Assembly: GCA_000729835.1 (NCBI GenBank) | Contig: JFHB01000040.1 | Location: 62,001-126,000, forward strand | Direction of reading: 5' to 3' | Source: Atkinsonella hypoxylon | Lineage: Eukaryota; Ascomycota; Sordariomycetes; Hypocreales; Clavicipitaceae | DNA: 64,000 bases | Shown here: in pieces, positions 33,153-46,115 of the stretch | How the letters are laid out: every line of letters begins with the position of its first letter | Position numbering within the stretch: the stretch's first letter is position 1 | The notes under the pieces: model-generated | The model's database searches: none | The model's input: only the letters and a program-made list of their open reading frames with translations | What the model was told of the DNA's origin: nothing | Translations under genes and position numbers: made by a program

Positions 33153-36100
33153 ATGTTGGAGGGACTGGTAGCTGGTTTATTGAACCGCTTCTTGGGCATG
33201 TATGTCAAGAATTTTGACCCGACACAGCTCAAGGTCGGTATCTGGTCCGGTGACGTCAAACTTCGGAATCTTCAACTCCGCCGTGAGGCTCTGGACCAAC
33301 TGAAGCTTCCTATTAATGTTGTGGAAGGCCATTTGGGTCAGCTCACTCTGATTATTCCGTGGTCCAACCTACGGGGCGCCCCTGTTAAAGTTTTCATTGA
33401 GGATGTTTTTCTTCTTGCTAGCCCCAAAGAGGAGGCTGAATATGACGAAGAAGAAGAAGAGCGCAGAAGACAACGGCTCAAGATGGAAAAGCTCGACAGT
33501 GCAGAATTGCTCAAGGAAAAGAACCGAGAAGGAATGAGCCAAGAAGAGCAGAAGAAAACCCAGAGTTTTACTCAGAGTTTGGCCACAAAGATCGTCGACA
33601 ATCTTCAAGTGACGGTGAAGAACATCCATGTTCGATACGAGGACTCCATATCTGCGCCTGGCCACCCATTTGTGCTTGGTCTTGCATTGCAGGAATTCAG
33701 TGCTGTCAGTACTGATGGTCAATGGATACCTACTTTTATCCAAGATTCCAATACCATAACCCACAAACTGGCAACACTTGGCGCTTTGTCCGTGTATTGG
33801 AATACGGATTCAGAACTGTTCGGGACTGGACGTGAAGCAGGTTCGCCGCTTAAGGAGCCTATTTCTCACGATGAGATGGTGGAGCAGTTCAAGAGCATGC
33901 TGGGGAAGACCCAGGCCGTCACTTCCAGTCATCAGTACATCCTCCGTCCGGTCAACGGCCAGGCAAAAATTGAATTAGATAAGTCTGGAGATATCCATGC
34001 TCCAAAAATCAAGGCAAACCTCTTGTTTGAGGAGATTGGTCTCGTTCTCGATGATGACCAATATCGCGATGCGTTGATGATGGTTGATTTATTCCATTAC
34101 TTTATCAGACATCAGGAATATAAGTCTTTGAAACCAACGGGTAGCCGCCCAAAGGCAGACCCTCGAGCCTGGCTTCTCTTCGCAGGCAACGCTGTTCTCA
34201 ATAAGATTCACGAAAGGAATCGTAAATGGTCATGGGACTACTTTCGCGAGCGGCGTGACGATCGACAGAGATATATTGAGCTATTCAAAAAGAAGAAACA
34301 ACAACAACAGCTCACGACTGAAGAGAGCGAAGACCTCGCAAAGTTGGAGTGGAAATTAAGTTACGAGGATTTGCGATTCTGGCGGTCGCTGGCGCGAAAT
34401 CAATTGAAGAAAGAGAATGCCGAGGCACTGAGGAAGCAACCTCAGCAACAGGAGCAACAGAGCTGGCTAGCCTGGATGTGGGGATCGAAGCCCCAAGGGA
34501 CCATCGAAGAAAACGAGGAGAATATCCAGATGACAGAGGAACAGCGCAAGGAGTTGTACGATATGATAGATTGGGATGAAAAGACAGCCATTGCCGAGGA
34601 AGTGGATGTCCCGAGGGAGGCCGTTAAGCTATGCCTTGAAACCTCTCTCAGCACCGGAAGCTTCACCCTAAAGAAGAGCCCTCATGACAATCCGGCTGAT
34701 CTTTTGAGTCTTCACTTTGACGTCTTCAAGGCGAAAGCTCTTAAGAGGACCGATTCTATTCTAGGAAACATCAGTCTCGGAGGCTTACGAGTCAACGACG
34801 GTACTACACCTGACAGTCTATATCCTGAAATTGTCCGGGTGAAGGACGCTCCAGAGAATCGTAAACGGAAGAGTTTGTCGTTGAAAGAGCTCGAACATGA
34901 CAATGAAGAGCCATTCTTTCAGTTCGAGATTGAGAAGAACCCTATAGAACGAGAAGGTGACTTCGCTCTTGTCGGCAAGCTGAAGCCCCTGGAGATTGTG
35001 TGGAATCCCAATTTTGTCGTAGGTTTGGTCGAGTTTTTTCGTCCACCAGAGAGGCACATGGAGTCTATCACAGCATTGATGGAAAGTGCCGGCGCCACTG
35101 TGGAAGGGCTCAGGGAGCAGACTCGTGCTGGCTTGGAGTTTGCTTTAGAAGAGCATAAGACAGTAAATGCTGAGTTAGATCTTCAGGCCCCGCTTATCAT
35201 TGTTCCGGTCAGCATTACAGCGGAGCAGTCGACCTGTTTGATTGTGGATGCAGGCCACATACACGTCAATAGCGAGCTGGTTGACAACAAAACTCTCAAA
35301 GAGATTCAATCCAAACAGCGGCAGGTTTATAATGAGGCTGATCAGAAACGCCTCGAGTCGGCCATGTATGATAAATTTATTGTCAAACTCACATCGACGC
35401 AAGTTCTCATTGGTCCATCGATTGAGGAGACAAAACAGCAACTTGCCAAGAAGAATGCGGACTCACAATTACATGTGGTCGAGCAGATTAATGTCGATTT
35501 TGTCGTGGAGACATCCATCTTGCCCAAAGCATCAAACCTCACCAAATTGCGTGTCTCAGGCCATCTTCCCATGCTGCATGCGACGGTTTCGGACTCGAAG
35601 TACAAAAATCTGATGAGAATAATTGACGTCGCCGTTCCAAAGCTGGGTCAACAAAACCTCGAATCATCCACAATGGAGGTTTCGGGAGAGCCTATACGTC
35701 CACGTCTGACGAGCACCAACTCAATTCGATCTCGGCGAAAGTCTCAAAGGGATCGCCAGTCTTCTGCGTTTCCTTTCATGCAGCCTCAGACTGCAGTTGT
35801 GCTCGAAGATTTGGATGAGGACGATGATAGCGACTTCGAAGACGCGATTGATGGAGGCAACCTGCAAGCCCTCAAGGTCCAGCAGAAGAGTTTTGAGTTT
35901 AAATTCAAAGTAGACATGCTCAAAGGATCCTTATACAAGAGCGATGCAGATCAAAACAAACCCGACTCCTTACTTGTCGAATTGGTGGCTGAGCGGTTTG
36001 ACTTTGCTTTTTACACCAGAACGTATGACATGGCTGCTGAGGTAAGTCTGGGTTCCGTTGCAGTGGAAGACTTTGTCGAGAACCCTTCCGGAGAGTTCAA

Positions 36101-39100
36101 ATCGATCGTATCCTCTGGAGATAACGAGGATCTGAAAGCCGGCAGAAGCCTTGTACATGTTGAATTTAAAAAGATCAACAGAAACTCACCGGAATTCATG
36201 CCCGTCTATGAAGGTGTCGAGACAAATATCACTGCTGTTGTTTCAACTATAAATCTCGTGGTTAGCCGTAAGACGCTCTTGACTTTGTTGGATTTCATTT
36301 TGATAACCTTCACCGGCGGCAACAACGACCAGGGCACCCAGACACTAATCGTTGATGAGTCTGATTCTGAAGAGGACAACCGAGAGAACCCAGAGAACCA
36401 AGAGCTCGCCCTGAGTGCGCCTGCCGGCAATACCGCATCTATTCGCGTAAAGGTTGATCTGAAGGCCATTCGACTGATTCTCAACAACGATGGGATACGA
36501 TTGGCTACTCTTTCTTTTAATCATGGTGATGCCGGCGTATTTATCAATGGCAAAACGATACGCGTATCCGCCAAACTCGGTGACCTGTCTCTGGTCGACG
36601 ATGTGAACCTCGGAGTTTCGGCAGATTCAAACCTACGCAAACTTGTGACAATACAGGGCGATGATCTTGCAGACTTCAGATACGAGACTTTTGATTCTGG
36701 AAACGCCAAGGCTTATCCAGGCTACGACAGCTCAATTTTTCTTCGAGCCGGATCAGTAAAAGTGAACTTTGTTGAGGAGCCATTTCGCAAGATCATTGAT
36801 TTCCTGGTCAAATTTGGCAAAATGCAGGCATTGTACAACGCAGCCAGACAAGCCGCGGTGACTCGCGCCAATCAAATTCAGCAGAGTCCCAGCAAGATCA
36901 GATTCGATATAGTAATCAAAACTCCTATTGTTGTCTTCCCTCGCCTTTTCGTCAGCGATCAACACCGGGCAGACGTCATTACCGCATATTTGGGCGAAAT
37001 TTACGCTCAAAACAAGTTTATGCCACTAGATGATAGCAAGAACTCTGAAATTGCAATGAAAATTTCTGCGGGTATCAGAAATGTCAGACTTACATCTGAT
37101 TTCCACTACTCGGATGATCGATCTGAAGAACTTGAGATGATCGATCATGTCGATTTAGGATTCAACATTACCTACGCCGAACACAAAGAAGGGGTAAGGC
37201 GGCCAGACACAGAGGTCGAGGGTTCCCTATCGGATATGAAACTATACCTCACCCAATATCAGCTCAAGTCTCTGTTAGAGATTTCCAAGTCTGTTCCTGC
37301 CGCTTTTGCCGGAGAGGAAGATCGCTCTGACGAGGAGGCAGCCAAAATGGTGGACGAAGATACGCTGCAGCGTGCCAGAGCACTACCTGAACCCGACGAA
37401 CACGAAAGCGATCAGAAGTTGGTTGACCTTTCTCCAGAGCTCAGCTCTCTGCAGGATGCGTGGACTAAACTTGATTTTGCATTCCGGGCTAATACTATTG
37501 GACTAGAGCTTATTTTGGCAGAGGAAGATGAGCCTGTGAGCGACCTGACAAATTCTAGTCTGTCAAAGTTCTCACTCGATGAGACGCGACTGAAGACGAG
37601 GTTGCTATCAGATGGTTCATTAGAAGCCGAGCTTCTCATTCGGTCCTTCATTATTTACGATAGTCGGCCAAGAGAAACAAATAAGTTCAAGCGAATAATG
37701 TCATCCTCGAACAAGGAGGCTCAACAATTGATGGCAAGCATCACCATGTCTGGAGGCAAGGAAAGAAGCTTGATTGCTATGGCTACCATCGATAGCCCGA
37801 GGATTATCTTCGCACTTGATTACCTTTTCATCATTCAACGATTTATCAGCGAGGGCCTCACCGTTGATGAAGGGAGCCCTATGGATAACGAAAATACCAG
37901 AGATACTATTGATGAATCCGATAGCGACTCTATGCAGGTTACTTACACGAATGCCTCGGCTTCAGACAGAACAAGGTCTCATGCCTCCAAGCAGCGCGCT
38001 AAAGATGCGTTTTACAGACCATCGAAAACAAAAAATGAGTCGACGATGTCTATGGCGTTCCGTATCAATCTGGTCGATGCTCAGGTGATACTCATCGCCA
38101 ACCCCTTGGTAACAAATTCGGAAGCCATCGTCCTTAACATTAGACAGATGCTGCTTTCAAAACAACATGCCCTTACGTTCCAGATATCCGAAGTCGGCAT
38201 GTACTTGTGTCGCATGGATAAATTTGAAACATCACGGCTTCGCATAATTGACGATTTTTCCATACAATTGAGCATGGATAGCTCCCAAATTGGAGTGACG
38301 AGTATTCATGTTGATATCGAGCCACTCATCCTAAGACTATCACTACGTGATATTCTTCTCGTACTTCAAATTATCAGTAGAGCTAGCGAACTCTCCGGAA
38401 ACGAGACGAAAACTTTGGGAGAGCCGGCTGCAGTACAAAAAGCGAGAGAATTGCGTAACGCGGGTCTCATGTATAAATCTGCCAGCGGTCGCGGCTTCTC
38501 GACGATTGCCAAGACAAGAGGTACGAAAACCATCGCTGCAAACTCTATCAAGCTTCCACCCAAACATTTCAGCGCTGCTGCACCGAACCACGAGGAGCTG
38601 TCTGCTACAGTTGAAGGTGTCCGCATTGTCCTCATTGGTGACTTGCATGAATTGCCTATACTTGATGTCGGCATCAAAAAGTTCACTGCCACTGCTGAAA
38701 ACTGGTCGTCGAATCTCAAGGCAGAATCGGCGATCGAAATGTACTCTAATGTTTACAACTTCTCCAAATCGAGCTGGGAGCCACTATTAGAACCTTGGCA
38801 GGTTGGTCTGGGTATAGCGAAGGACCCGGCATCTGGATTGATATCAGTGGACGTGGCTTCTAAGAAAACGTTCGACATCACCATAACCACAGCTTCGATC
38901 GCTTTGGCCTCCAAATCCTTGACCTTTCTAACAACGGAACAAAACGTGCTGGACAAGCCCAGGGGAGTCGAGGCACCATATCGTATCAGGAACTACACCG
39001 GCTTCGAGGTGGTGTTACACTCAAAGAGCCCCAGTTCTGAGGAGCCAATCAATCTACGATTGGAAGATGGCGCCGAGTCTCCTTGGAGTTTTGAACATTG

Positions 39101-42100
39101 GGAAAAGATGCGAGAAAATCTCTTGACTGAATCGAGTCAGAACGATGTCGGAATTCAACTTGAGGGCAGTGGATTCGATCTGATCAAAAATGTTCGGCTC
39201 AATAGAGAAGGGGAATTCTTATACAGTCTGCGCCCTAAAACTAATAATGTTCTGCACAGGCTGTGCGTGGAGGTCAGTCTGGGTTCTGACAATGTCAAAT
39301 ATGTGACGCTACGATCCCCTCTTATGGTCGAGAACGCCACGGAGATTCCGGTAGAACTCGGTATCTACGACGCGCAAGAGGGACATCTGTTGAAGATAGA
39401 GAAGATTGCCCCAGGTGATTCTCGACCTGCACCCGTTGGCGCTGTGTTTGAGAAGCGTGCGTTAATTCGCCCAGACAGCGGCTTTGGATACCAATGGAGT
39501 CGGGATCAGCTTTGGTGGAGAGATTTGCTTCAAAGGCCAACAAAACAATTAGTGTGCAAAGGCGAGAACGGAGATCCTTTCTACTTTCAGGTAAATGCGC
39601 GCTTTGAAAAATCCAACCCGATGACGAGGTACGTAACCGCGAACTGTTCTTATTCCAGAGCGCCTACTGATCGGTTTGCAGGATATATCCTTACATGAAA
39701 ATCAAGCTGTCTGCCCCTATCACCTTGGAAAATCTTTTGCCCTACGATTTCAAATACAGGATTTATGATAAAAATACCAAGAAAGACTGGTCAAATTTTC
39801 TTCGCAAAGGCGGAGTGAGTCCGGTTCACGTTGTGGAGCTCACACACTTGCTACTTCTGAGTATCGATATGCAGGATACTGTTTTCAAGCCTAGCGACTT
39901 CTCCATCATCAACTCGGGGAATGCCGAGGACTTCCGCAAAGAGTCTCGACTGGTGGTCAAGGATGACCAAGGATTGTCGCTGAATCTCGCACTTCACTAT
40001 TTTAAGATCCCTAATAGCGGCGGTGCGTTCAAAATCACAGTATGCAGCCCGTATGTGGTTCTCAACAAGACGGGTCTTGATCTCCGCATTCGTATGAAGA
40101 GTTGGTTGCAGCAGGCCAAACCTGCTGCTGGTCAATTTCCTCTCGTTGCCTCTTCCGACCGCGGCCGGCCAAAGGCGTTGCCATTCATGTTCTCCTACGG
40201 CAACAACGATAATAGAAATCGAGCACTCCTTAAAGTTGATGAGTCAGAATGGAGCAAACCTCAAAGCTTTGACGCCATTGGAAGCACATCCGAAGTGGTC
40301 CTGGACTCGGCGTCGAAGAATAAGGAGATTCACCTCGGCCTTACGGTTAGATCTGGAGAAGGGAAATACAAGTTGACTAAGGTTGTCACTCTTGCTCCGC
40401 GATTTGTGCTCAAGAACAAGTTAGACGAAGAGCTATTGGTTCGGGAGCCGAGCTCTTCTGGTTACATGACACTTGAGCCTGGTGCGTTGCAGCCCTTGCA
40501 TTTCATGCAAAAATCACCTGTAAAACAGCTATGTCTATGTTATGCTGGAGTTGACAACCACTGGACTGCACCATTCAACATTGCTGACATCGGAATCACT
40601 CACGTCAAAATTGCGAAGGCTGGACAACGTCAGCGCTTGGTGAGAGTTGAGATTCTCTTGGAGGACTCGACTATCTTCCTCCATTTAAGCATGGAGACCA
40701 AGAACTGGCCTTTTTCTATGCGTAACGAAAGTGACACAGAGTTTACATTCTACCAGGCTAACCCGAACGTGGATGAAGATGATGTCGAGGACCGCAGTGG
40801 TTGGAGGCCGATCCGGTATAGGTTGCCCCCTAGGAGCGTCATGCCTTATGCATGGGATTTCCCCGCGGCCAAATTTCGCGAAGTGGTTATCGCCACAAAC
40901 AATAAGGAACGTCACGTCAAGTTGGCTGAAATTGGGAATCAGATACCAATGAAATTTGTTGACTCATCAGGACAACAAAAAATCATCGACATCAATGTTG
41001 CAGCTGATGGTCCCACTCAAACACTCATTCTTAGCAACTTCAGAGCCAGCAGAAGCATGTATAAACCAAAAACTCTGTCCAGAACAAGCACGGGTCTGGA
41101 AGCATTCGAAGTAAAGGATCAAGATACTGGTGCAACGTTTCGAGCGCAGCTCAAGCTGTCCGGTATTGGGATTTCACTCATCAACGCGCAGCTAAAAGAA
41201 TTGGCTTATATTACGTTTCGGGACGTCCAACTTCGGTTTAGTGACTCACCTGTTATACAAACGGTATCCATGGCTGTAAAATGGATACAAATTGACAATC
41301 AGCTATATGGCGGCATATTTCCTATGGTCCTGTATCCGAGTGTGGTACCAAAGAGGGCCAATGAAGTAGATGCGCACCCATCGTTGCATGCTATGGTGAG
41401 TCGAGTCAAAGACGATTCCTACGGAGTCACATACATCAAATACGCCACGATTCTTTTACAGCAAATGACGGTCGATCTGGATGAAGATTTTGTCTTTGCG
41501 TTGTTGGACTTCTCCAATGTTCCTGGTGCGAGGTGGACGTCAGTGGAGGAAGAAGGCAAGTTGTGCGATGAGGATCTGGATATTCCTGAGCCAACCCAAC
41601 AACAGGGTGGCCAGGACATCTACTTTGAGGTCTTGAACATCCAGCCAATGCAAATAGATCTCAGCTTCATGCGCACCGAACGCATAAATGCTGAAGACAA
41701 GACCTCATCGCGGAATCCTATCATGTTCTTTCTAAATGTCATGACTATGGCTATTGGAAATGTCAATGACGCGCCAATTCGGTTCAATGCTTTATTGCTG
41801 GACAATGTGCGTGTCTCCACACCGGTACTTATCCAGAACATGACCAACCACTACAGTCAAGAAGTGATGTATCAGATACACAAGATTCTAGGATCTGCTG
41901 ACTTCCTGGGAAATCCTGTTGGACTGTTCAACAACATCTCTTCTGGAGTCACGGATATATTTTATGAGCCATACCAGGGACTTATACTCTCTGATAGACC
42001 GGAAGAATTTGGTATTGGTATCGCGAAGGGTGCCGCGTCATTTGCCAAAAAGACTGTATATGGCTTCAGTGACAGTTTCTCGAAATTCACTGGAAGTTTG

Positions 42101-42832
42101 AGTAAAGGGCTTGCCGCAGCCTCGTTGGACAAGCAGTTCCAGGATCGAAGACGCATTGCGAAAGCACGAAACCGACCCAAGCATGCTCTATACGGTGTAA
42201 CTGCGGGTGCAAATTCCTTAATTACAAGCGTCGCATCCGGAGTTGGTGGTTTAGCGCGCAAACCCTTGGAAGGGGCTGAACAAGAAGGAGCTCTTGGATT
42301 CTTCAAGGGCGTCGGAAAGGGCGTGCTCGGCCTCGCCACTAAGCCGGCTGTTGGAGTTTTGGACATGGCCAGCAATGTCAGCGAAGGGATTCGAAATACC
42401 ACAACAGTGTTCGACGGGCAGGAGCTGGATCGCACACGCTTCCCCCGGTTTATTCCCAGTGATGGTATTGTGCGTCCATACAGCGCGCGCGAGGCAATGG
42501 GGCAGTATTGGCTGAAGCAAGTTGACAATGGACGATACTTTGATGAGCAGTATATTGGCCATCTTGAGCTGCCGAAAGAAGACATGGTCGTCATGGTTAC
42601 CTTTTCTCGGATACTGCTTATGAGGTCCAAACGACTGACTAGTGAGTGGGACGTGCCACTGAAGGACGTCCAAACCATTGCAAAGGAGCGCACTGGTGTG
42701 AGTTTGGTATTAAGAGGAGGTGCAAATGGACCGTTTATTCCAGTCGGCGGTGGCAGTGAACGGGCATTTCTGTACAAGATGATCGGCGTGGCCGTGGAGG
42801 AGTTCAATCGACGATTCAGGGGAGAAGAGTAA
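33153..42832 (+). CDS. vps13: Vacuolar protein sorting-associated protein 13, bridge-like lipid transfer protein
   Basis: Rod-shaped protein that carries phospholipids between organelles at contact sites. The model is join(33153..39628, 39682..42832), 3208 residues, close to the yeast length. The single 53-nt intron (GTACGT...TTGCAG) joins NPMTR to IYPYMKIKLSAP in frame. The chorein-type N-terminus (MLEGLVAGLLNRFLGMYVKN) caps a long beta-rich groove. An acidic/basic helical insert follows near residues 95-135. The Vps13 adaptor-binding region shows six repeats, each carrying an Asn-containing turn: IRNYTGFE, VENATEIP, LENLLPYD, LNKTGLDL, LKNKLDEE and MRNESDTE. Binding of PxP-motif adaptors is known for this region in yeast. 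Further on are the ATG2-like C-terminal helices (KGVGKGVLGLATKPAVGVLD) and a C-terminal PH-like domain ending FNRRFRGEE. It is the longest gene here and appears intact. Confidence 0.96.
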
Positions 42833-45800
42833 CTGGTGGCTAGCCATGAAGTGATTCCTATTGATGAACCTGTAAATTTACCATAAATATAAGTTAACAC
42901 AAAAATACATTTGCAATGTATCTTTTATTTCATCATGATGCTATTCTAACCTGACTGAGTCTTGTGCAAGATATGGACCTCTTTCCATTCAAGTGCGTTT
43001 GAGGTGTCGAAGCAGGTCCATGCTCCATGCTCTCCTCTGCGAGGATGGATTGATATCCCTGTAAAGTGACATTTAACCGGCTGAAACTACCCTCGTGAAG
43101 TTAATTTATAAAGTCATTTAGGGGTTGTATTGAATTCTGTCATGTGCAGATTGTCAGGTCTCAATTGCAGTCTCTTCGCGCGCTTGATTACAACGTGAAA
43201 TCTTGCTCGTGAGATGAGCCATCGAAAGGTTTAGAAAACGTACACGCGGAACTGCAGAAACTTTAACAAATGTAATTCCACGAGCATAGAGAGCCGATGC
43301 TTATAACATATATTAACACAGATGGCCTAGCCAAGGCCAAGGAAGACTAAGCCGCGCTTTGCCGTGTCTGTAATAATCCTGGAGGCGTTTCGAAACAAAG
43401 GTTCCAATGGAGGCAGCTAAGCTAGCACCTGCAGCTATCGCCAAATGGGATCAGATGCATAAGTGCTTCCCCGAGCTGACGAGCTTCACCCAACCCCTGC
43501 TGGAGAATCTGCACCACGGTGGCAGTCGACCGATCACATGAAACAAACGTTGGGCTAGCGTAGTTCAATTTGATCCCCAACGGCAACTGCATCCTCGGGA
43601 TACCCTGAGCATCTTTGGAGTTCGGAAACAGAGGTGTCTGAGTTGTGTCGCAAGGAGGATCTCGAATGACGGTACGAAGAGCTTTGTCTCAACTTAAAAC
43701 TCAATCCCTGTATTCCGTGGCCGCTGGATGTTTCGCAGGTTGAGTGGTGCATGGTTCACGTAATGTGCGCATTCATACGTATTATTTGGGGGTTGAGAGG
43801 CGTGATTTAGATCCCAACGACCCGACTTGCGAAAGAAGACGGGGAGAGAGAATCGCGAATCCTGGCTCTACAATTTACAATTCAATTGACAGGTGGAGCA
43901 TGGGTGGAGCGGGTAGCGCTTTTAATGAAGATCAATTTTGAAGGTAGCCGAGATAACTAACGATGTCGAGGGAAGGAACAATGCTGCTGGTTGTGATTTG
44001 CCGGCGAGTCAGCGTTGGAAGCTTCGCTTTGCTGGTGGGTGGGGGGGTATCTTTATGTGAGCGGAGCTCGTCCTGGTGGGCGAGATCCAGTAGTTTTTGT
44101 TCACAGAAGTTCTCGAGCAATGCTACGAACCTCACTACCTACCTTGGGTGTTTAGGTAGGTGCCTAAAGGTGTTTGAACAAAAGTCCCAGCAAAGTCCCA
44201 GCATATTCCGCATGTACATCTCACCCAGATGGTACGGAGTACTCACGTGTATTGAAAGCGGTGTGGATCTCGTGACCCTGGCACTTGGCTGCCATCGCTA
44301 AGATAGTTAACTACTGGGCGCACGGAACTGCTCACAGGGCTTTTTGAACCTTCCACAAAAGGAAATGCAGCCGCTGGACAAGCGAGATATTTCCTTTATC
44401 TCGGGCGAATGTCCCCACTACTAGCTGATTGCAGACTAGGCCGCCTTTTGCCAGCACCCTCCCACGCGATGAACACGACCCCTCAGTTCACCCAATCTCA
44501 GTGGACCGAAGGGTCGTGATTTTCTTCACCCACTTGCCTGCCTCCCTGGCGATTTTAAAGCAGGCCCTACGGAGTGATTAGAGGCAGCACAATAATCAAA
44601 AATTAATTTGGTTACCTCCATGCATATATATAAGGAAGCTGTGGTGCGCAATCAAGCTAATCCTCCATAAAAGTAATTTCCACTGTTTTCTCTAAAAGTG
44701 TGTAATCCACTAGTCTGGGTAGTTTATTCCAGACAATCTCGAGGGGATCTTATTAAATCTTTATGCGTCGAGGCGTCATGCCCGCGTGTGAAGACAATAA
44801 CGACTCGAGGTAACAGGACCCACATTTCCCTCAATACATGCCAGATACTTCTGAACATCCGCGATAGGTCAATAGATGCACTAGGTGTTCCCTTTGTATA
44901 TCCGGGATTTTCTGGGACGAACCTGTTTGTCCTTATTGGCCCACGCGCCAATTCTGGACCCAATTGTTGGTCTTGGACGGCAGGGGTTAGCTAGCTGGCT
45001 GGATCTGGCAGCGCCAGACCGCATGGCTATCGCGGCGTGCCTAGTCGCCACCGCTCAGCCTGCGTGCATACACTGCAAACCTGGGCGAGCGTTTGGGAGT
45101 GAAGACGACTCCGCCACGCCACCATTAGAAGACGCCTACTTCCAGATTAGCTGGGTCAAATGTTCTCGATTCTTTTTCTTGATTACCTAGAGGATACAAG
45201 TTTCAGCGAATAGCATTGATCGTTTTGCGGCAAAAAGTGCTGCGAATCTTGATCGACCCTACTTCTCGGAGTCTGGGCAAGAACGACCGTGGCACAACGA
45301 CGTTCCTCGCATTGTACGGTGTAGAGGCTGAGGGACATCTGGGCTCTTTGATCACTTGAAGAGCGAAACATTTGGGATATGCGTAGAAGACATTCCTGCT
45401 GTACATCACGTTTTGATGCTGATGCTGGTCGAACACGCCTGCTCCCGCGACACTGACTGCATCCCTTGCAACGATGCAGGCTGAATCAGACCACCAAGAC
45501 AAGCATGACGACAGCCAAGGTCCCCTCTACCCTTCTCTCACAGTTAAAGCTAGCGCCGGAGGAGTGGCCGTGGGTGGTCGTAGGTCTCGGAAAGTCGACC
45601 AGACATCTTTTTTTTCCCTAGAGTCCATCCGCCTACTCCACACTTGACTTGGTTCGGAGGTGCGCGAGCTGGTTGGTACAAGAAGATCCTTGGTCAACCC
45701 AGCTGACGATGCAATCCTCTCGTTTCCTCCTTCTCTATCCGTGTCTACCTTGGATACGTTAGGTCCTCCAGACCGGATCCGTCCTGATCGTCATTTTATC

Positions 45801-46115
45801 CACCAGTCTTTGTCTTCACGGCTCGAGTGCTTTCGCCGTACCTGCTCATTGAAGCGTCATAAAAGAAACCTGTGGCGTCTCGGCGAGCAAGATACATACG
45901 AAGGAGAGGGGGAAAAAAGAGAAAAGAAAGAGGAAAAAAAAAAAAAACCCAGGTACAGGAGTACAGGGCACAAAAGAGCCCCAAATCTATTCTCACGGGT
46001 TTCGTGGCGACGCTTTTGGCTCATTTGCGCTTCTCGCATTCGAAGGTCTGCTTTGCGTGTTGTGCGGCGCTTCAACAGCTGTATCACCTACTTACTTGCT
46101 TTCTACACAGACGCT
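42833..46115. other. Intergenic region upstream of the nucleoside transporter
   Basis: 3.3 kb between VPS13 and the transporter start. It contains a CCTAGGTA-like cluster at 44134-44170, a TATATATAAGG element near 44624-44634 and, near 45930, an A-rich stretch just upstream of the transporter. A frame open from 45660 continues into the transporter but starts without the family N-terminus, so it is taken as 5' leader. ACACAG just before the ATG could be the acceptor of a leader intron. No other gene is supported. Confidence 0.55.

Noticed and set aside
45660..46115. In-frame extension of the nucleoside transporter upstream of 46116
   Set aside because: The extension is rich in Arg/Lys from A-rich leader DNA and lacks a good start context. 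ATG 46116 gives a sensible start.
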